Below are positions 10,816-19,209 of a stretch of 20,182 bases of DNA, piece after piece. The position numbers and the translations under genes were made by a program. The stretch is from a virus, in the IMG/VR virus record IMGVR_UViG_3300034196_000052, positions 1-20,182 of that record; one strand, given 5' to 3'. A model generated the notes under the pieces. The model was not told the origin of the DNA. It did no database searches and saw nothing but the letters and a program-made list of their open reading frames with translations. The first letter of the stretch is position 1, and each line of letters begins with the position of its first letter.

Positions 10816-11970
10816 ATGTCCAAAAATACCAATCAAGCACTCGCACAAGAATCGCTCGAAACATCTGAGGCTCAAGAAGTACATAAATCTGTAGCGCCTG
10901 CTGTTTCGATCACCGACATCGTCGAATATCAACCGCATGAAGAGCAGATCGTTCGCCTGGAGACCACCTACGCGAAGCTGGTCGTTGATTGCTCGACGAG
11001 CGAAGGCTTGGCAAATGCCAAAGAGGTTCGCGTTGACATCCGCGACGTGCGCTATGCCCTGGCGAACACCACCAAGACAGCACTGGTGCCATACCAGCAG
11101 AAGGTGAAAGAAGCGCAGGCCCGAGTTAATCAGGTCAAGGATTTTGGCGAGGCGTTGAAGGCCCGAGTTTTGGTCCTGGAAGAGCCAGTTGATGAAGCCA
11201 TCAAAGCCGAAGAAAAGCGTATCGCCGATGCGAAGGCCGAGAAGGAGCGCCTTGAGCAAGAGCGCATCGAAGCCATCCGGGCAAAAATCAACCGCTTCAG
11301 CGCTGTCGCTGCCGCCTATGCAAGCCGAAGCGCAGCCGACGTTTCTAACATCCTGCAGGGCGTCAAGGAAGCGGTGATCCTGCCCGAGGAGTATGGCGAG
11401 TTTGAAGCTGAAGCCACCATCGCTCGCGACAACGCGATTGATCAGCTAGAAGTGCTGCACAAGTCTGCCCTGGAGCGCGAAGCGGCCGCCGAAAAGCTAC
11501 TGGCCCAGCAAAAGGAGCTTGATGAGCTGCGCGAGAAGCAGCGAATCGCCGACGCCGAGGCTGAAGAGCTGCGCAAACAACGCGCAGAAGAAGACCGCAA
11601 GCGCTTGAAGCAGCAACAGGATGAGTTGGACCAGCAGCGCCGTGACATGGAGGCTCAGCAACGTCGGCAGCGTGAGGAGCAGGAAGAGCAACAACGCCAG
11701 CAGCGCGAGCGCGAGGCACAGTATCAGCGCGACCAGGAAGAGCTGGCCCGTCTGCGCGCCCAGGCTGCCGCGCCTGCTCCAGTAACGGCTGTCGCTCCAA
11801 TCGAACAGAAAGTTGAAACTGCCCCTGCGGCAGTCGCCGTCGCCTCCATTGCATCCATCGACGTAGACCCGACTACACCCCCGGCTGAAGAAATTGTCGA
11901 AGTGGTCGCCCTGGGCTTCGACGTTGACATCGACACCGCTCGCACTTGGCTGCGTGCCCTCAGCTTCTAA
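10816..11970 (+). CDS. Coiled-coil protein associated with the RecT module (DUF1351-like)
   Basis: 384 aa from MSKNTNQALAQESLETSEAQ, with GAGGG six bases before ATG; the upstream in-frame ATG (10786) lacks a site. The N-terminal ~90 residues form a globular part with VRVDIRDVRYALANTTK. A first charged coiled coil spans about 92-162 (EEKRIADAKAEKERLEQERI). A conserved-looking segment follows (~165-205), and a long Gln/Arg/Glu-rich coiled coil spans about 208-316. An Ala/Pro linker leads to a small C-terminal domain (VVALGFDVDIDTARTWL). The layout matches the long helical proteins that precede RecT in many phages. A scaffold or assembly role is inferred. It is not a membrane protein. Confidence 0.75.
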   Translation: MSKNTNQALAQESLETSEAQEVHKSVAPAVSITDIVEYQPHEEQIVRLETTYAKLVVDCSTSEGLANAKEVRVDIRDVRYALANTTKTALVPYQQKVKEAQARVNQVKDFGEALKARVLVLEEPVDEAIKAEEKRIADAKAEKERLEQERIEAIRAKINRFSAVAAAYASRSAADVSNILQGVKEAVILPEEYGEFEAEATIARDNAIDQLEVLHKSALEREAAAEKLLAQQKELDELREKQRIADAEAEELRKQRAEEDRKRLKQQQDELDQQRRDMEAQQRRQREEQEEQQRQQREREAQYQRDQEELARLRAQAAAPAPVTAVAPIEQKVETAPAAVAVASIASIDVDPTTPPAEEIVEVVALGFDVDIDTARTWLRALSF

Positions 11971-12023
11971 CCACCCTTTCCATCTGACGGCCAGCACAAC
12001 CCATGCTGGCTACGGAGAGCGTT

Positions 12024-13013
12024 ATGACCGATACAGACACCCAAGCACAAACCGGCCTCGCCACTTACCACGACCCATCGCACAACGCTGCAGCACTCAT
12101 CCTCGACCCGGGCACCATGAAGTCGATGAGCGATCTCGCGATGATGATGTCAAAGGGCGTTACAACAGTCCCTAAGCACCTCAAGGGCAACCAGGCTGAC
12201 TGCATGGCGGTAGTGCTGCAAGCGATGCAATGGCAGATGAACCCATTCGCGGTGGCGCAGAAGACCTTTATCGTCAACGGTGGCGCATTGAGCTATGAGG
12301 CCCAGCTCGTGAACGCAGTGATCACCGCCAAGGCGCCGGTCAAAGGTCGCTTGAACTTTGAGTGGTTCGGCTCCTGGGAAAACGTCATCGGGAAGATGCG
12401 CGAAGTCACCAGCAAAACGAAGAAGGACGAGGATACAGGCGAGCCCAAAAAGTATCGTGTCCCGGCCTGGAGCTTTGACGACGAAAAAGGCCTCGGGATC
12501 AAGGTCTGGGCAACCTTCAAAGGCGAAGACGAACCGCGCACTCTTGAGCTGTTGCTGACCCAGGTTCGCACACGCAACTCTACGCTCTGGGCGGAAGACC
12601 CGAAGCAGCAAATCGCATACCTGGTCACCAAAAAATGGGCGCGACTCTTCTGCCCTGACGTGATCCTTGGTGTTTACACCCCTGACGAATTCGAGGACTC
12701 GTACGGCGGCGAGATCGATATCACCCCCGCCAAACAGACTGCGAACACCGCTGCCGCGGCAAGCGTGTCATTCGGGCCTAAATCTCCATCACCTGACATC
12801 GACGGAGTATTTGCGGACCTTCTGGTCGTCGCGAAGCGCCAGGACATTGAAGCCTACGCGGCAGCTTGGGCGGGCCTCAAGCCAAAGCAGCGTGCGGCAA
12901 TCGGTCTTGAATGCCACGAAGCACTCAAGAGCATGGCAGCGACCGTTGATGCTGACTTCACCGACATGAGCAGCTCCAGCGCAGACCAACCCCATACAGA
13001 GGAGGCCGCGTAG
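12024..13013 (+). CDS. recT: RecT family single-strand annealing protein
   Basis: 329 aa from ATG 12024 with GGAG six bases upstream. Typical RecT features are QADCMAVVLQAMQWQMNPFA near residue 60; then an N-G-G-x-LSYEAQLVNAVI segment; SWENVIGKMREVTSKTKKDE in the DNA-binding core; and WAEDPKQQIAYLVTKKWARL with CPDVILGVYTPDEF at the end of the core. The last ~100 residues are a variable tail. It anneals complementary single strands made by the exonuclease encoded next, whose GTG start overlaps its stop (TAGTG). Together they form a Red-like recombination pair. Confidence 0.93.
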   Translation: MTDTDTQAQTGLATYHDPSHNAAALILDPGTMKSMSDLAMMMSKGVTTVPKHLKGNQADCMAVVLQAMQWQMNPFAVAQKTFIVNGGALSYEAQLVNAVITAKAPVKGRLNFEWFGSWENVIGKMREVTSKTKKDEDTGEPKKYRVPAWSFDDEKGLGIKVWATFKGEDEPRTLELLLTQVRTRNSTLWAEDPKQQIAYLVTKKWARLFCPDVILGVYTPDEFEDSYGGEIDITPAKQTANTAAAASVSFGPKSPSPDIDGVFADLLVVAKRQDIEAYAAAWAGLKPKQRAAIGLECHEALKSMAATVDADFTDMSSSSADQPHTEEAA

Positions 13014-13675
13014 TGAGAACTGAGCTTCAGGGCACGGACAAGTGGCATGCAGACCGATCTGGTCGCGTGACAGCCAGCCGCTTTAAAGACGTGTTGGCCT
13101 GGGGAAAGCCTGACAAACATGGGAAGCGCGAGCCGATGGGCGCGCGCACCTCCTACATGCGCGAACTGTGCTTCGAGCGGCTGGCAAAGAAGTCCAAACA
13201 CAACGTCAGCAGCGCCTCCCTGAAATGGGGGCACGCTGAAGAGCAAAAGGCCCAGGACGCCTACGAGATGCTGACCGGCAACATCGTCCTCCCCTCCGAG
13301 TTCATCGTCCACCCCAAGTACGACTGGCTTGGCTGCTCTCCCGACGGCCTGATCAACGATGACGGCGGTACTGAATCAAAGTGCCCTTTCAACGAAGCAA
13401 TTCACATCAGAACCTGGCTCGAAGGCATGCCCGAAGAACACATCCCGCAGATTCAGGGATGCATGTTCGTTACAGGTCGCAAGTGGTGGGACTTTATTTC
13501 GTTCGATTCTCGCCAGGATGAAGAGTGTCAGCTCTATATCGAGACGATTTACCGCGACGAGGACTACATCGCAAACCTGCACAAGGAGCTGGTCCAGTTC
13601 AACCTGGAACTCAATCGCATGGTCGACGAGGTCGCAGACAAGGCACGTGCGCAAGCCCACCGCCTGGGAGCCTGA
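13013..13675 (+). CDS. YqaJ/lambda-type exonuclease
   Basis: 220 aa, GTG start overlapping the recT stop by one base, with GAGGAGG seven bases upstream. YqaJ recombinase hallmarks are all present: R-x-TASRF at 18-24, WGHAEE at 72-77, the metal-binding D111 in SPDGL, E121-x-K123 in TESKCP, and H-x-PQIQGCM at 143-151, then WWDFISFDSR. It should degrade duplex ends 5' to 3' to give 3' single strands for RecT. All expected active-site residues are intact. Confidence 0.94.
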   Translation: MRTELQGTDKWHADRSGRVTASRFKDVLAWGKPDKHGKREPMGARTSYMRELCFERLAKKSKHNVSSASLKWGHAEEQKAQDAYEMLTGNIVLPSEFIVHPKYDWLGCSPDGLINDDGGTESKCPFNEAIHIRTWLEGMPEEHIPQIQGCMFVTGRKWWDFISFDSRQDEECQLYIETIYRDEDYIANLHKELVQFNLELNRMVDEVADKARAQAHRLGA

Positions 13676-13677
13676 GC

Positions 13678-13860
13678 ATGCGCCGCATAACCCGCATCCA
13701 GCAACGCAAACGTCAAACCTGGCTCGTACTGCCGGCCAGTGGAATTAAAGCCAACCCGGAGAAACAACCATGTCAGTTGCAACCGATACAGCCGAGTTTC
13801 TTGAAGAACTCAACGGCGGCGCTTTTGCCAGCCAAATCGGCCACGCCATATCCGAAGTAG
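13678..13860 (+). CDS. Possible small basic protein after the exonuclease
   Basis: 60-residue frame starting MRRITRIQQRKRQTWLVLPA, with GGGAG seven bases before the ATG, two bases after the exonuclease stop. The N-terminus is strongly basic. The second half overlaps the next gene by 91 bp and turns into low-quality sequence, so the gene may be truncated or not real. An arginine-rich N-terminus is a trait of N-type antiterminators, but nothing else supports that. Confidence 0.3.
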   Translation: MRRITRIQQRKRQTWLVLPASGIKANPEKQPCQLQPIQPSFLKNSTAALLPAKSATPYPK

Positions 13861-14117
13861 CCGCCGGGGTTGTCGACTATGGCAAGGCCGGCAAGCTGGT
13901 TATCACCCTGGACTTCAGCCAGATCGGCGAATCGCACCAGGTGAAGATCAAGCACAAGCTCGACTACAAGGTGCCAACCAAGCGTGGCACCCGCAGCGAG
14001 AACACCAGCCTCGATACGCCAATGCACGTGGGGACCGGTGGCCGCGTGACCCTCTTCGCGGAAAAGCATGACCAACTGTTCAGCCGCGATGACGCACCAA
14101 TTCCCAAACGCACCTGA
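13770..14117 (+). CDS. Conserved phage protein of unknown function before DUF2303
   Basis: 115 aa, ATG with GGAGAAACAACC upstream. The sequence reads as an N-terminal helix (AEFLEELNGGAFASQIGHAI) followed by beta strands (KLVITLDFSQIG, HQVKIKHKLDYKVPTKRG) and a small C-terminal strand (GGRVTLFAEKHDQLF). Proteins of this look commonly lie between the exonuclease and DUF2303 in siphovirus early operons. It might bind DNA with the recombination enzymes; no direct evidence. Confidence 0.8.
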   Translation: MSVATDTAEFLEELNGGAFASQIGHAISEVAAGVVDYGKAGKLVITLDFSQIGESHQVKIKHKLDYKVPTKRGTRSENTSLDTPMHVGTGGRVTLFAEKHDQLFSRDDAPIPKRT

Positions 14118-14160
14118 TTCACCCCGCTAACCCTCCCTCCGCAATCCAAGGAATTAAGCG

Positions 14161-14976
14161 ATGTCACTTACCAAAGATGCAATTCAGCTCATCACCGATA
14201 CGGCGCTGGAAGCCAACGGCAAGAAGCTGGAAACAGTGGTCCCTACCGTGGTGCTGCCGGAAAGCTCGAAAGTCATCGACCTGGAGAAGTTCCAGGCCGG
14301 CCGTAGCCGCTTCCGTGGCACCTACAGCACCCACTCGCTGGCAGATTTCGGCACCTATGTTGTTGAGCGCGCAGAACCAGGTGCGCGCGGCTTCATCGAC
14401 CAAGACGCAATGAGCTGTGCCCTGCTGTTCAACCTGGGCACCACCGCCGAACCCGGCCACGCCGATGACCGCGCCGTCCTCAAGCTGAAGCCCACCGCCG
14501 GCTACACCGCAGCCCAGCAAATCGGCGGGCGCGGTATCAGCCAAAAGGATTTGAGCGATTGGATCGAAGACTGGCACCAGTACCTCACCCCGGTTGACGA
14601 GGCTGGCAATGCAATCCCGGTCGCCAAGGCCATTGCTGCAGTGCGCACCATCACCATCAAGGCGTCGAGCGAATCGGAAACCACGGTAGGCGAAACCAGC
14701 GCCAGCCGCAGTGCCATGGACCAGATCGAGGCGCGCAGCAAAGAAACCCTGCCGGTTTCCCTGCAATTCCGCACGGTCCCGTTTGAAGGCCTGACCGAAC
14801 AACAGATCACCCTTCGCCTGTCGGTGATCACCAGCGGCTCGCAGCCGGTGTTGAAATTGCGCTGGGTGGGCGAAGAGGTACAGCGCGAAGACATCGCCCA
14901 GGAATTCAAGGCCGTTCTCCAACGCAGTATTGGCGAAGCCGCTGTGCTGTCTCTGGGCGCTTTCGACCCGAAGTAA
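14161..14976 (+). CDS. DUF2303 family protein
   Basis: 271 aa, ATG with AAGGA eight bases upstream. DUF2303 features include VVLPESSKVIDLEKFQAGRS near the start; then R-G-TYSTHSLADFGTYV; a central F-x-LGTTAEPGHADDRAVLKLK; the repeat-free helix QKDLSDWIEDWHQYL; and a C-terminal beta domain (LRLSVITSGSQPVLKLRWVG). The family is confined largely to phage recombination or replication clusters and has no proven function. A terminator-like hairpin follows 26 bp after the stop. Confidence 0.88.
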   Translation: MSLTKDAIQLITDTALEANGKKLETVVPTVVLPESSKVIDLEKFQAGRSRFRGTYSTHSLADFGTYVVERAEPGARGFIDQDAMSCALLFNLGTTAEPGHADDRAVLKLKPTAGYTAAQQIGGRGISQKDLSDWIEDWHQYLTPVDEAGNAIPVAKAIAAVRTITIKASSESETTVGETSASRSAMDQIEARSKETLPVSLQFRTVPFEGLTEQQITLRLSVITSGSQPVLKLRWVGEEVQREDIAQEFKAVLQRSIGEAAVLSLGAFDPK

Positions 14977-15002
14977 CGAAAAACTACCCGCTATAAACAC
15001 CG

Positions 15003-15025
15003 GGCGCCTCAGGGCGCCTTTCTCT
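15003..15025 (+). terminator. Weak intrinsic terminator between DUF2303 and the methyltransferase
   Basis: GGCGCC (15003-15008) pairs with GGCGCC (15013-15018) around TCAG, followed by TTTCTCTT. The T-tract is interrupted. It is a second stop signal inside the early operon. Confidence 0.55.
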
Positions 15026-15044
15026 TGTTCAGAGGAAAGTGCCC

Positions 15045-17138
15045 ATGTCCGCACGGAAGAAACACCCTTTCGATTTCAAAACCCAATATGGGCTCGGCTT
15101 CAACCCTCAGGACGATGAGATCGTTGTCGACTTCTTCTGTGGTGGTGGCGGCGCCGGTACCGGCTTGGAGATTGGCCTGGGCCGCGCGGTGAACGTGGCG
15201 AAAAACCACAGCCCGCAGGCGATCAGCATGCATACCGTTAACCACCCGGGCGCCCAGCACTTCACCACTGACGTTTTCGAGGGTGATCCTGACACCGAGT
15301 GCGGCGGCAAGGCCGTGGGCTGGTTCCACATGTCTCCGGACTGTACGCACCACAGCCAGGCAGCAGGCGGTCAACCGCGCAAGCGCGAGATCCGCAACCT
15401 GTCGTGGATCGGCTTGAAGTGGGGAGGCAAGAAGCGCCCCAGGGTGATCAGCCTGGAGAACGTGAAGCAGATCCTGCAATGGGGCCGGTTGATCGCCAAG
15501 CGCGACAAGGCCACAGGCCGCGTGGTGACGCTGGACCAGGTACCGCACCCAACCAAGAAGGGAAAGACCACCAACCGTGTGGCAGCGCCGGGTGAGCAAG
15601 TCCCGGTGTCGAATCAGTTCCTTGTGCCTGACCCAAAGCAACGCGGCCGCACCTGGCGCCGCTTTGTAGCCCTGCTGGAAGGCATGGGGTACGTCGTAGA
15701 GTGGAAGGTGATCAGGGCGTGCGACTTCGGCGCCCCGACCAGCCGGGAGCGCCTGTTTATGATCGCTCGGTGCGACGGCCAACCGATTGTGTGGCCTGAG
15801 CCAACTCACGCAAAGATCCCGGCCAAAGGCCAGCAGAAGTGGAAGACCGCCGCTGACTGCATCGACTTCAGCGACCTGGGCAAAAGCATCTTCGGGCGCA
15901 AGAAAGACCTTGCTGACGCCACGCTGCGCCGCGTCGCCAAGGGCATGAAGAAGTTCGTCATCGACAGCCCGGCGCCGTTCATTGTGCCGATTGCGAACTG
16001 GTCGGGTGAGTCGGTGCAGTCCGCCGGCGAGCCGCTGCGCACGATCACATCCTATCCCAAGGGCGGTGCCTTCTCGGTTGTCAGTCCGGTGATTGCACCC
16101 GCAACGCACCAGGGCAGCGACCGGATCAACGACCCGCTCGAACCCCTGCCCACGGTGACATGCGCCAATCGCGGCGAGCTGACACTGATCAGCCCGACGC
16201 TGATTCAGTCAGGCTACGGCGAGCGCCCAGGACAGGAGCCACGGGTGCCGGGCGTTGATCAACCCTTGGGCACCGTTGTGGCCGGCGGCGTGAAGCACGC
16301 ACTGGCATCCGCATGCATCGTCCAGGCTGGCCACGGCGAAGGCTCAGGCGCAAACAAACGCCGCTCCCACGGGGTGAACGATATCTGCGGCCCGGTGGGC
16401 ACCGTCACTGCCAGCGGCGGTGGGCAGTCCGTCAGCGCCGCGGTGATGATCCAGGCCAACGGCGGGTTCAACACCACGCACGCCAAGGACATTCGCGAAC
16501 CTATGACCACGGTGACCAACACCGGCAGCCAGCAGCAACTGGCGACGGCGCACCTGGTGCATATGCGCGGCAACTGTGATGCACGGGACGTGGGCGAGCC
16601 GCTGCACACAATCAGCGCCGGCGGCCAGCACCACGGGTTGGTCAGCGCATTCATGGAGCGGGCATTCGGCGGAAGTATTGGCCAGGGCCTGGAAGATCCG
16701 GCACCGACCATTACCGCCGGCGGTGGCGGCAAGAGCTCCCTGGTATCGCTCACCCTGTCGCCTGAGCATGAAGCTGGTGCGTTGCGCGTTGCAGCCTTCC
16801 TGATCAGCTACTACGGCACCGAGAACACCAGCGCGTGCGATGCCCCGGCACCCACCATCACCACCAAGGATCGCCTGGCACTCGTCACGGTGATGGTCCA
16901 GGGCACGCCATACGTGATCGTCGATATCTGCCTGCGGATGCTCAAGCCGGTTGAGCTGTACAAGGCTCAGGGGTTCCCAGCCGACTACATCATCACCCAC
17001 GGCTCCGACGGCAAGCCCTTCACCATCACCCAACAGGTTCATATGTGCGGCAACAGCGTCAGCCCGCCGCCAATGGCTGCCCTGGCGCGGGCCAATGACC
17101 CATGGCGCACCGAAGAACAAAAGGCAATAGCGGCGTAA
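15045..17138 (+). CDS. DNA cytosine-5 methyltransferase with repeat-rich target region
   Basis: 697 aa from ATG 15045 (AGGA eight bases upstream; a GTG at 15039 is too close). Motif I is VDFFCGGGGAG (D29-G38). The catalytic motif IV is SPDC with C100, the PDC variant common in phage enzymes rather than PPC. Motif VI is ENV (138-140), motif VIII APTSRERLFMIA, and motifs IX-X KPVELYKAQGF and CGNSVSPPP. Between them, residues ~311-618 are about eight repeats of 33-45 residues, each with a P-x-x-T-(I/V)-(T/S/V) core followed by a Gly-rich loop and L-V-S-like strand. They occupy the place of the target-recognition domain. It methylates cytosine at an unknown site, probably to protect phage DNA; no partner nuclease is visible. 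Confidence 0.93.
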   Translation: MSARKKHPFDFKTQYGLGFNPQDDEIVVDFFCGGGGAGTGLEIGLGRAVNVAKNHSPQAISMHTVNHPGAQHFTTDVFEGDPDTECGGKAVGWFHMSPDCTHHSQAAGGQPRKREIRNLSWIGLKWGGKKRPRVISLENVKQILQWGRLIAKRDKATGRVVTLDQVPHPTKKGKTTNRVAAPGEQVPVSNQFLVPDPKQRGRTWRRFVALLEGMGYVVEWKVIRACDFGAPTSRERLFMIARCDGQPIVWPEPTHAKIPAKGQQKWKTAADCIDFSDLGKSIFGRKKDLADATLRRVAKGMKKFVIDSPAPFIVPIANWSGESVQSAGEPLRTITSYPKGGAFSVVSPVIAPATHQGSDRINDPLEPLPTVTCANRGELTLISPTLIQSGYGERPGQEPRVPGVDQPLGTVVAGGVKHALASACIVQAGHGEGSGANKRRSHGVNDICGPVGTVTASGGGQSVSAAVMIQANGGFNTTHAKDIREPMTTVTNTGSQQQLATAHLVHMRGNCDARDVGEPLHTISAGGQHHGLVSAFMERAFGGSIGQGLEDPAPTITAGGGGKSSLVSLTLSPEHEAGALRVAAFLISYYGTENTSACDAPAPTITTKDRLALVTVMVQGTPYVIVDICLRMLKPVELYKAQGFPADYIITHGSDGKPFTITQQVHMCGNSVSPPPMAALARANDPWRTEEQKAIAA

Positions 17139-17139
17139 C

Positions 17140-17244
17140 TCACAAGCACGGCAGGGCCGCCAGCCATTCAGCCAGGCGCATCAGCGCCAGGCTTAGAAAC
17201 TCAATCAGTACCTGGTACATCAGCTCAGCTATGAGTTGTTTCAT
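17140..17244 (-). CDS. Possible 34-aa hydrophobic peptide, antisense in an operon gap
   Basis: MKQLIAELMYQVLIEFLSLA, then LMRLAEWLAALPCL, ending in TGA two bases past the methyltransferase stop. AGGGA lies seven bases before its ATG. It fills the 97-bp gap between two plus-strand genes exactly and overlaps the 5' end of the next one. The peptide is one amphipathic or membrane helix, similar in size to phage membrane peptides and type I toxins. No promoter was identified, so it may be a chance frame. Confidence 0.35.
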   Translation of the reverse strand: MKQLIAELMYQVLIEFLSLALMRLAEWLAALPCL

Positions 17245-17952
17245 GTGGAATCCCTATCGCCGTTGATTTGGCCCCACTTTGCGGAACGCGTGAAAGACCA
17301 TGGTGTGGTCTCGCCCACCAATTATGTAATCAAGCGCCCGGGCATGGCCCGGCAAGGACTCCCCGTGATCAACCTGTTCTGGCGCCTTGTCGCCAAGCTG
17401 CTTGCGCGCCCGGCGGTTGCCGCCTGGCTCATCGCCCGTGCCCAGCGCACCCCATACCTGCACATCATGTCCGCCGACGGCGCCGAGATGTACATGGGCC
17501 GCTGGTGGCTGTTCAACCCCTACTCCCGGGAAACGCACAAGCCGGCGATGTGGTGGTGCCCGTGGTCCTTCCGCATCCACCACATCATGCGGCGCGACGA
17601 AGACCGGGACATGCACGATCACCCATGGAACGCCCGCACGATCATCCTGCGCGGCTGGTACAACGAGCAGCGGCCGGCGAGCGATGAGTGGAAGAAGGCG
17701 GTCAGGTCATCGCTGATTCCGAATCCCGATCCCAAGCTCGTCGATTGGATTATGAAAGACGCATGTGAGTGGATCAGGCGCGACCAGGGCGACACCGCGC
17801 GCCTCAGCCACGGCGAGTACCACCGCATCGACGAACTGTCGCCCGGCGGCGTCTTCACGCTGTTCATCACCAGCAAGTGGCGTGGTGACTGGGGCTTTCT
17901 GGTCAACGGCGTGAAGGTGCCGTGGCGCACCTACACAAAAACCGATAACTGA
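17236..17952 (+). CDS. Cupin-like phage protein
   Basis: Up to 238 aa. The start is uncertain: TTG 17236, GTG 17245 or ATG 17344, none with a good ribosome site; the largest frame is given. The C-terminal half has a cupin-like pattern: SFRIHHIMRRDEDRDMHDHP (His-x-His metal motif), W-N-A-R-T-I-I-L-x-G-W-Y-N-E, then SHGEYHRIDELSPGGVFTLF and the final strand WGFLVNG. The N-terminal ~80 residues include an amphipathic helix that may contact membrane (VINLFWRLVAKLLARPAVAA). Related proteins are frequent in phages; substrate unknown. Confidence 0.8.
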   Translation: MFHVESLSPLIWPHFAERVKDHGVVSPTNYVIKRPGMARQGLPVINLFWRLVAKLLARPAVAAWLIARAQRTPYLHIMSADGAEMYMGRWWLFNPYSRETHKPAMWWCPWSFRIHHIMRRDEDRDMHDHPWNARTIILRGWYNEQRPASDEWKKAVRSSLIPNPDPKLVDWIMKDACEWIRRDQGDTARLSHGEYHRIDELSPGGVFTLFITSKWRGDWGFLVNGVKVPWRTYTKTDN

Positions 17953-17967
17953 GCTGGAGATCGCAAG

Positions 17968-18378
17968 ATGAGCTGTCAATGGAAACTGGTGCCAGTTGAA
18001 CCGACCGAAACCATGGTGATAAACGGCTTCGAATCCGTTCCGGACGAGTGCTTTTCCGATGAGGAAGTCTGGGAGCAGTACCAGGAGATGAGCGGCTGCC
18101 AGCAAGCGGCGTTCCGCGCGAAACTGTGCTGGGCCGCCATGCTCGCCGCCGCCCCTGTTCCGCAGCAAGCCGACCTCGACCGCGTAATCGTGCAGCCCGC
18201 GCCGGCAGCGGTGGCGCTGCCTGAACGCCTGCAACAAGTTCTCAAGTTTCTGGATGGGGCCGAAAACCTGGATGGCTACTGGTTTGGAGAGCCAGGGCCC
18301 CACGGAAGTAAAGTTTGGTGGCGCGCCGAGCTGCGCAAAGCCCTGGAAGAAACGAACCTCTTCGCAAAACAGCAGTAA
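17968..18378 (+). CDS. Phage protein with W-x-LVPVEPT N-terminus
   Basis: 136 aa, ATG with GGAG eight bases upstream. It starts MSCQWKLVPVEPTETMVING and continues to a short helix ending in WAAMLAAAP, the signature of a widespread small phage protein type in which W-(R/K)-LVP-x-EPT-x-EM is followed by a Y/W-x-x-ML-AAAP end. A Pro/Ala linker and a helical C-terminal extension (ERLQQVLKFLDGAE) are specific to this one. Function not known. Confidence 0.8.
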   Translation: MSCQWKLVPVEPTETMVINGFESVPDECFSDEEVWEQYQEMSGCQQAAFRAKLCWAAMLAAAPVPQQADLDRVIVQPAPAAVALPERLQQVLKFLDGAENLDGYWFGEPGPHGSKVWWRAELRKALEETNLFAKQQ

Positions 18379-18398
18379 CCCCTCCCCCTTCAAAGTCA

Positions 18399-18412
18399 GC
18401 CGCTATAGCGGC
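18399..18412 (+). other. Palindromic hairpin before the PD-(D/E)XK-like gene
   Basis: GCCGC (18399-18403) / GCGGC (18408-18412) around TATA, a 14-bp palindrome. It is followed directly by the AAGGAC ribosome site of the gene at 18424. A similar GCGGCAAGGAC string precedes the gene at 20106. Confidence 0.45.
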
Positions 18413-18423
18413 AAGGACGAAAA

Positions 18424-19209
18424 ATGCCTATCGATAAAATCGAAAAGGAGGCTGACCTCTGCGCGCTGTTCATCCAGGAGTTCAACCAAATGCCCGGATG
18501 GACATGCTACCCCGAGGCTGCCGGATTCGACGTGCTGGTAGTGCACGAAGACGGCCGACAGATCGGCGTCGAGGCGAAGATGCAGCTGAACGCCAAGGTG
18601 GCCGACCAGATTCTTCCGAACCTCGGCGAGGATTATTACGGTCACCCCGGCCCAGACCATCGCCTTGTAATCGTCAGCAAGATCACCGATGCCAGCGCCG
18701 GCATAGCAAAAATGCTCGTGCGCTTGGGCGTAAAGGTTGCAATGCCTCGCCGCGGCTCTGGCTTCAACGGGGACTCATTCACATTCGACCGCTTTTACAA
18801 CATTGCTGAGGCTGCCGGTAGGACCTCCATTTTTTCTGAGCAATGGCTTTATGACTGGAACCCGCCCGAACGCTGCCAGGTGCCGGTGCTGGTCACGAAC
18901 CTACCGGCCGGCGTTCCATCTCCTGTTCGCCTGACGCCGTGGAAAGAGTCGGCCCTAAAGGTGTTAGCCCAGCTCCGTCGCCAAGGCTTCATCACCGCCA
19001 AACAGATTGCCGGCCACGGCATCGGGGTCACTGCGTGGACCCAAGCACCGGGAAGCAAACCAGCATGGCTGGCGAAGGGCACGGTCCGCGGCACATGGAT
19101 CGAAACTGAGCATATGCCGGCCTTCGACAAGCAGCACCCGGACGTGTACGCCCTCGCTGTCGAAACCCTGGCCGCTACTGCGCCGGCCGAATTGGAGTTG
19201 ACACCATGA
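18424..19209 (+). CDS. Putative PD-(D/E)XK-fold protein
   Basis: 261 aa, ATG with AAGGA six bases upstream. The N-terminal part reads E-A-D-L-C-A-L-F-I-Q-E-F, then WTCYPEAAGFDVLVV and QIGVEAKMQ. This gives D36-x13-E50-A-K52, the core of the restriction-endonuclease-like fold, followed by a strand LVIVSKIT. Residues ~165-215 contain a likely winged helix (ALKVLAQLRRQGFITAKQIA). A nuclease or nuclease-like DNA-binding role is therefore suggested. It lies in the same operon as the methyltransferase but is separated by two genes, so a restriction-modification pair is not established. Confidence 0.75.
   Translation: MPIDKIEKEADLCALFIQEFNQMPGWTCYPEAAGFDVLVVHEDGRQIGVEAKMQLNAKVADQILPNLGEDYYGHPGPDHRLVIVSKITDASAGIAKMLVRLGVKVAMPRRGSGFNGDSFTFDRFYNIAEAAGRTSIFSEQWLYDWNPPERCQVPVLVTNLPAGVPSPVRLTPWKESALKVLAQLRRQGFITAKQIAGHGIGVTAWTQAPGSKPAWLAKGTVRGTWIETEHMPAFDKQHPDVYALAVETLAATAPAELELTP

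Noticed and set aside
17231-17266. 11-codon frame MSCFMWNPYRR before the cupin-like gene
   Set aside because: No ribosome site. It might couple to a TTG at its stop, but this cannot be separated from chance.
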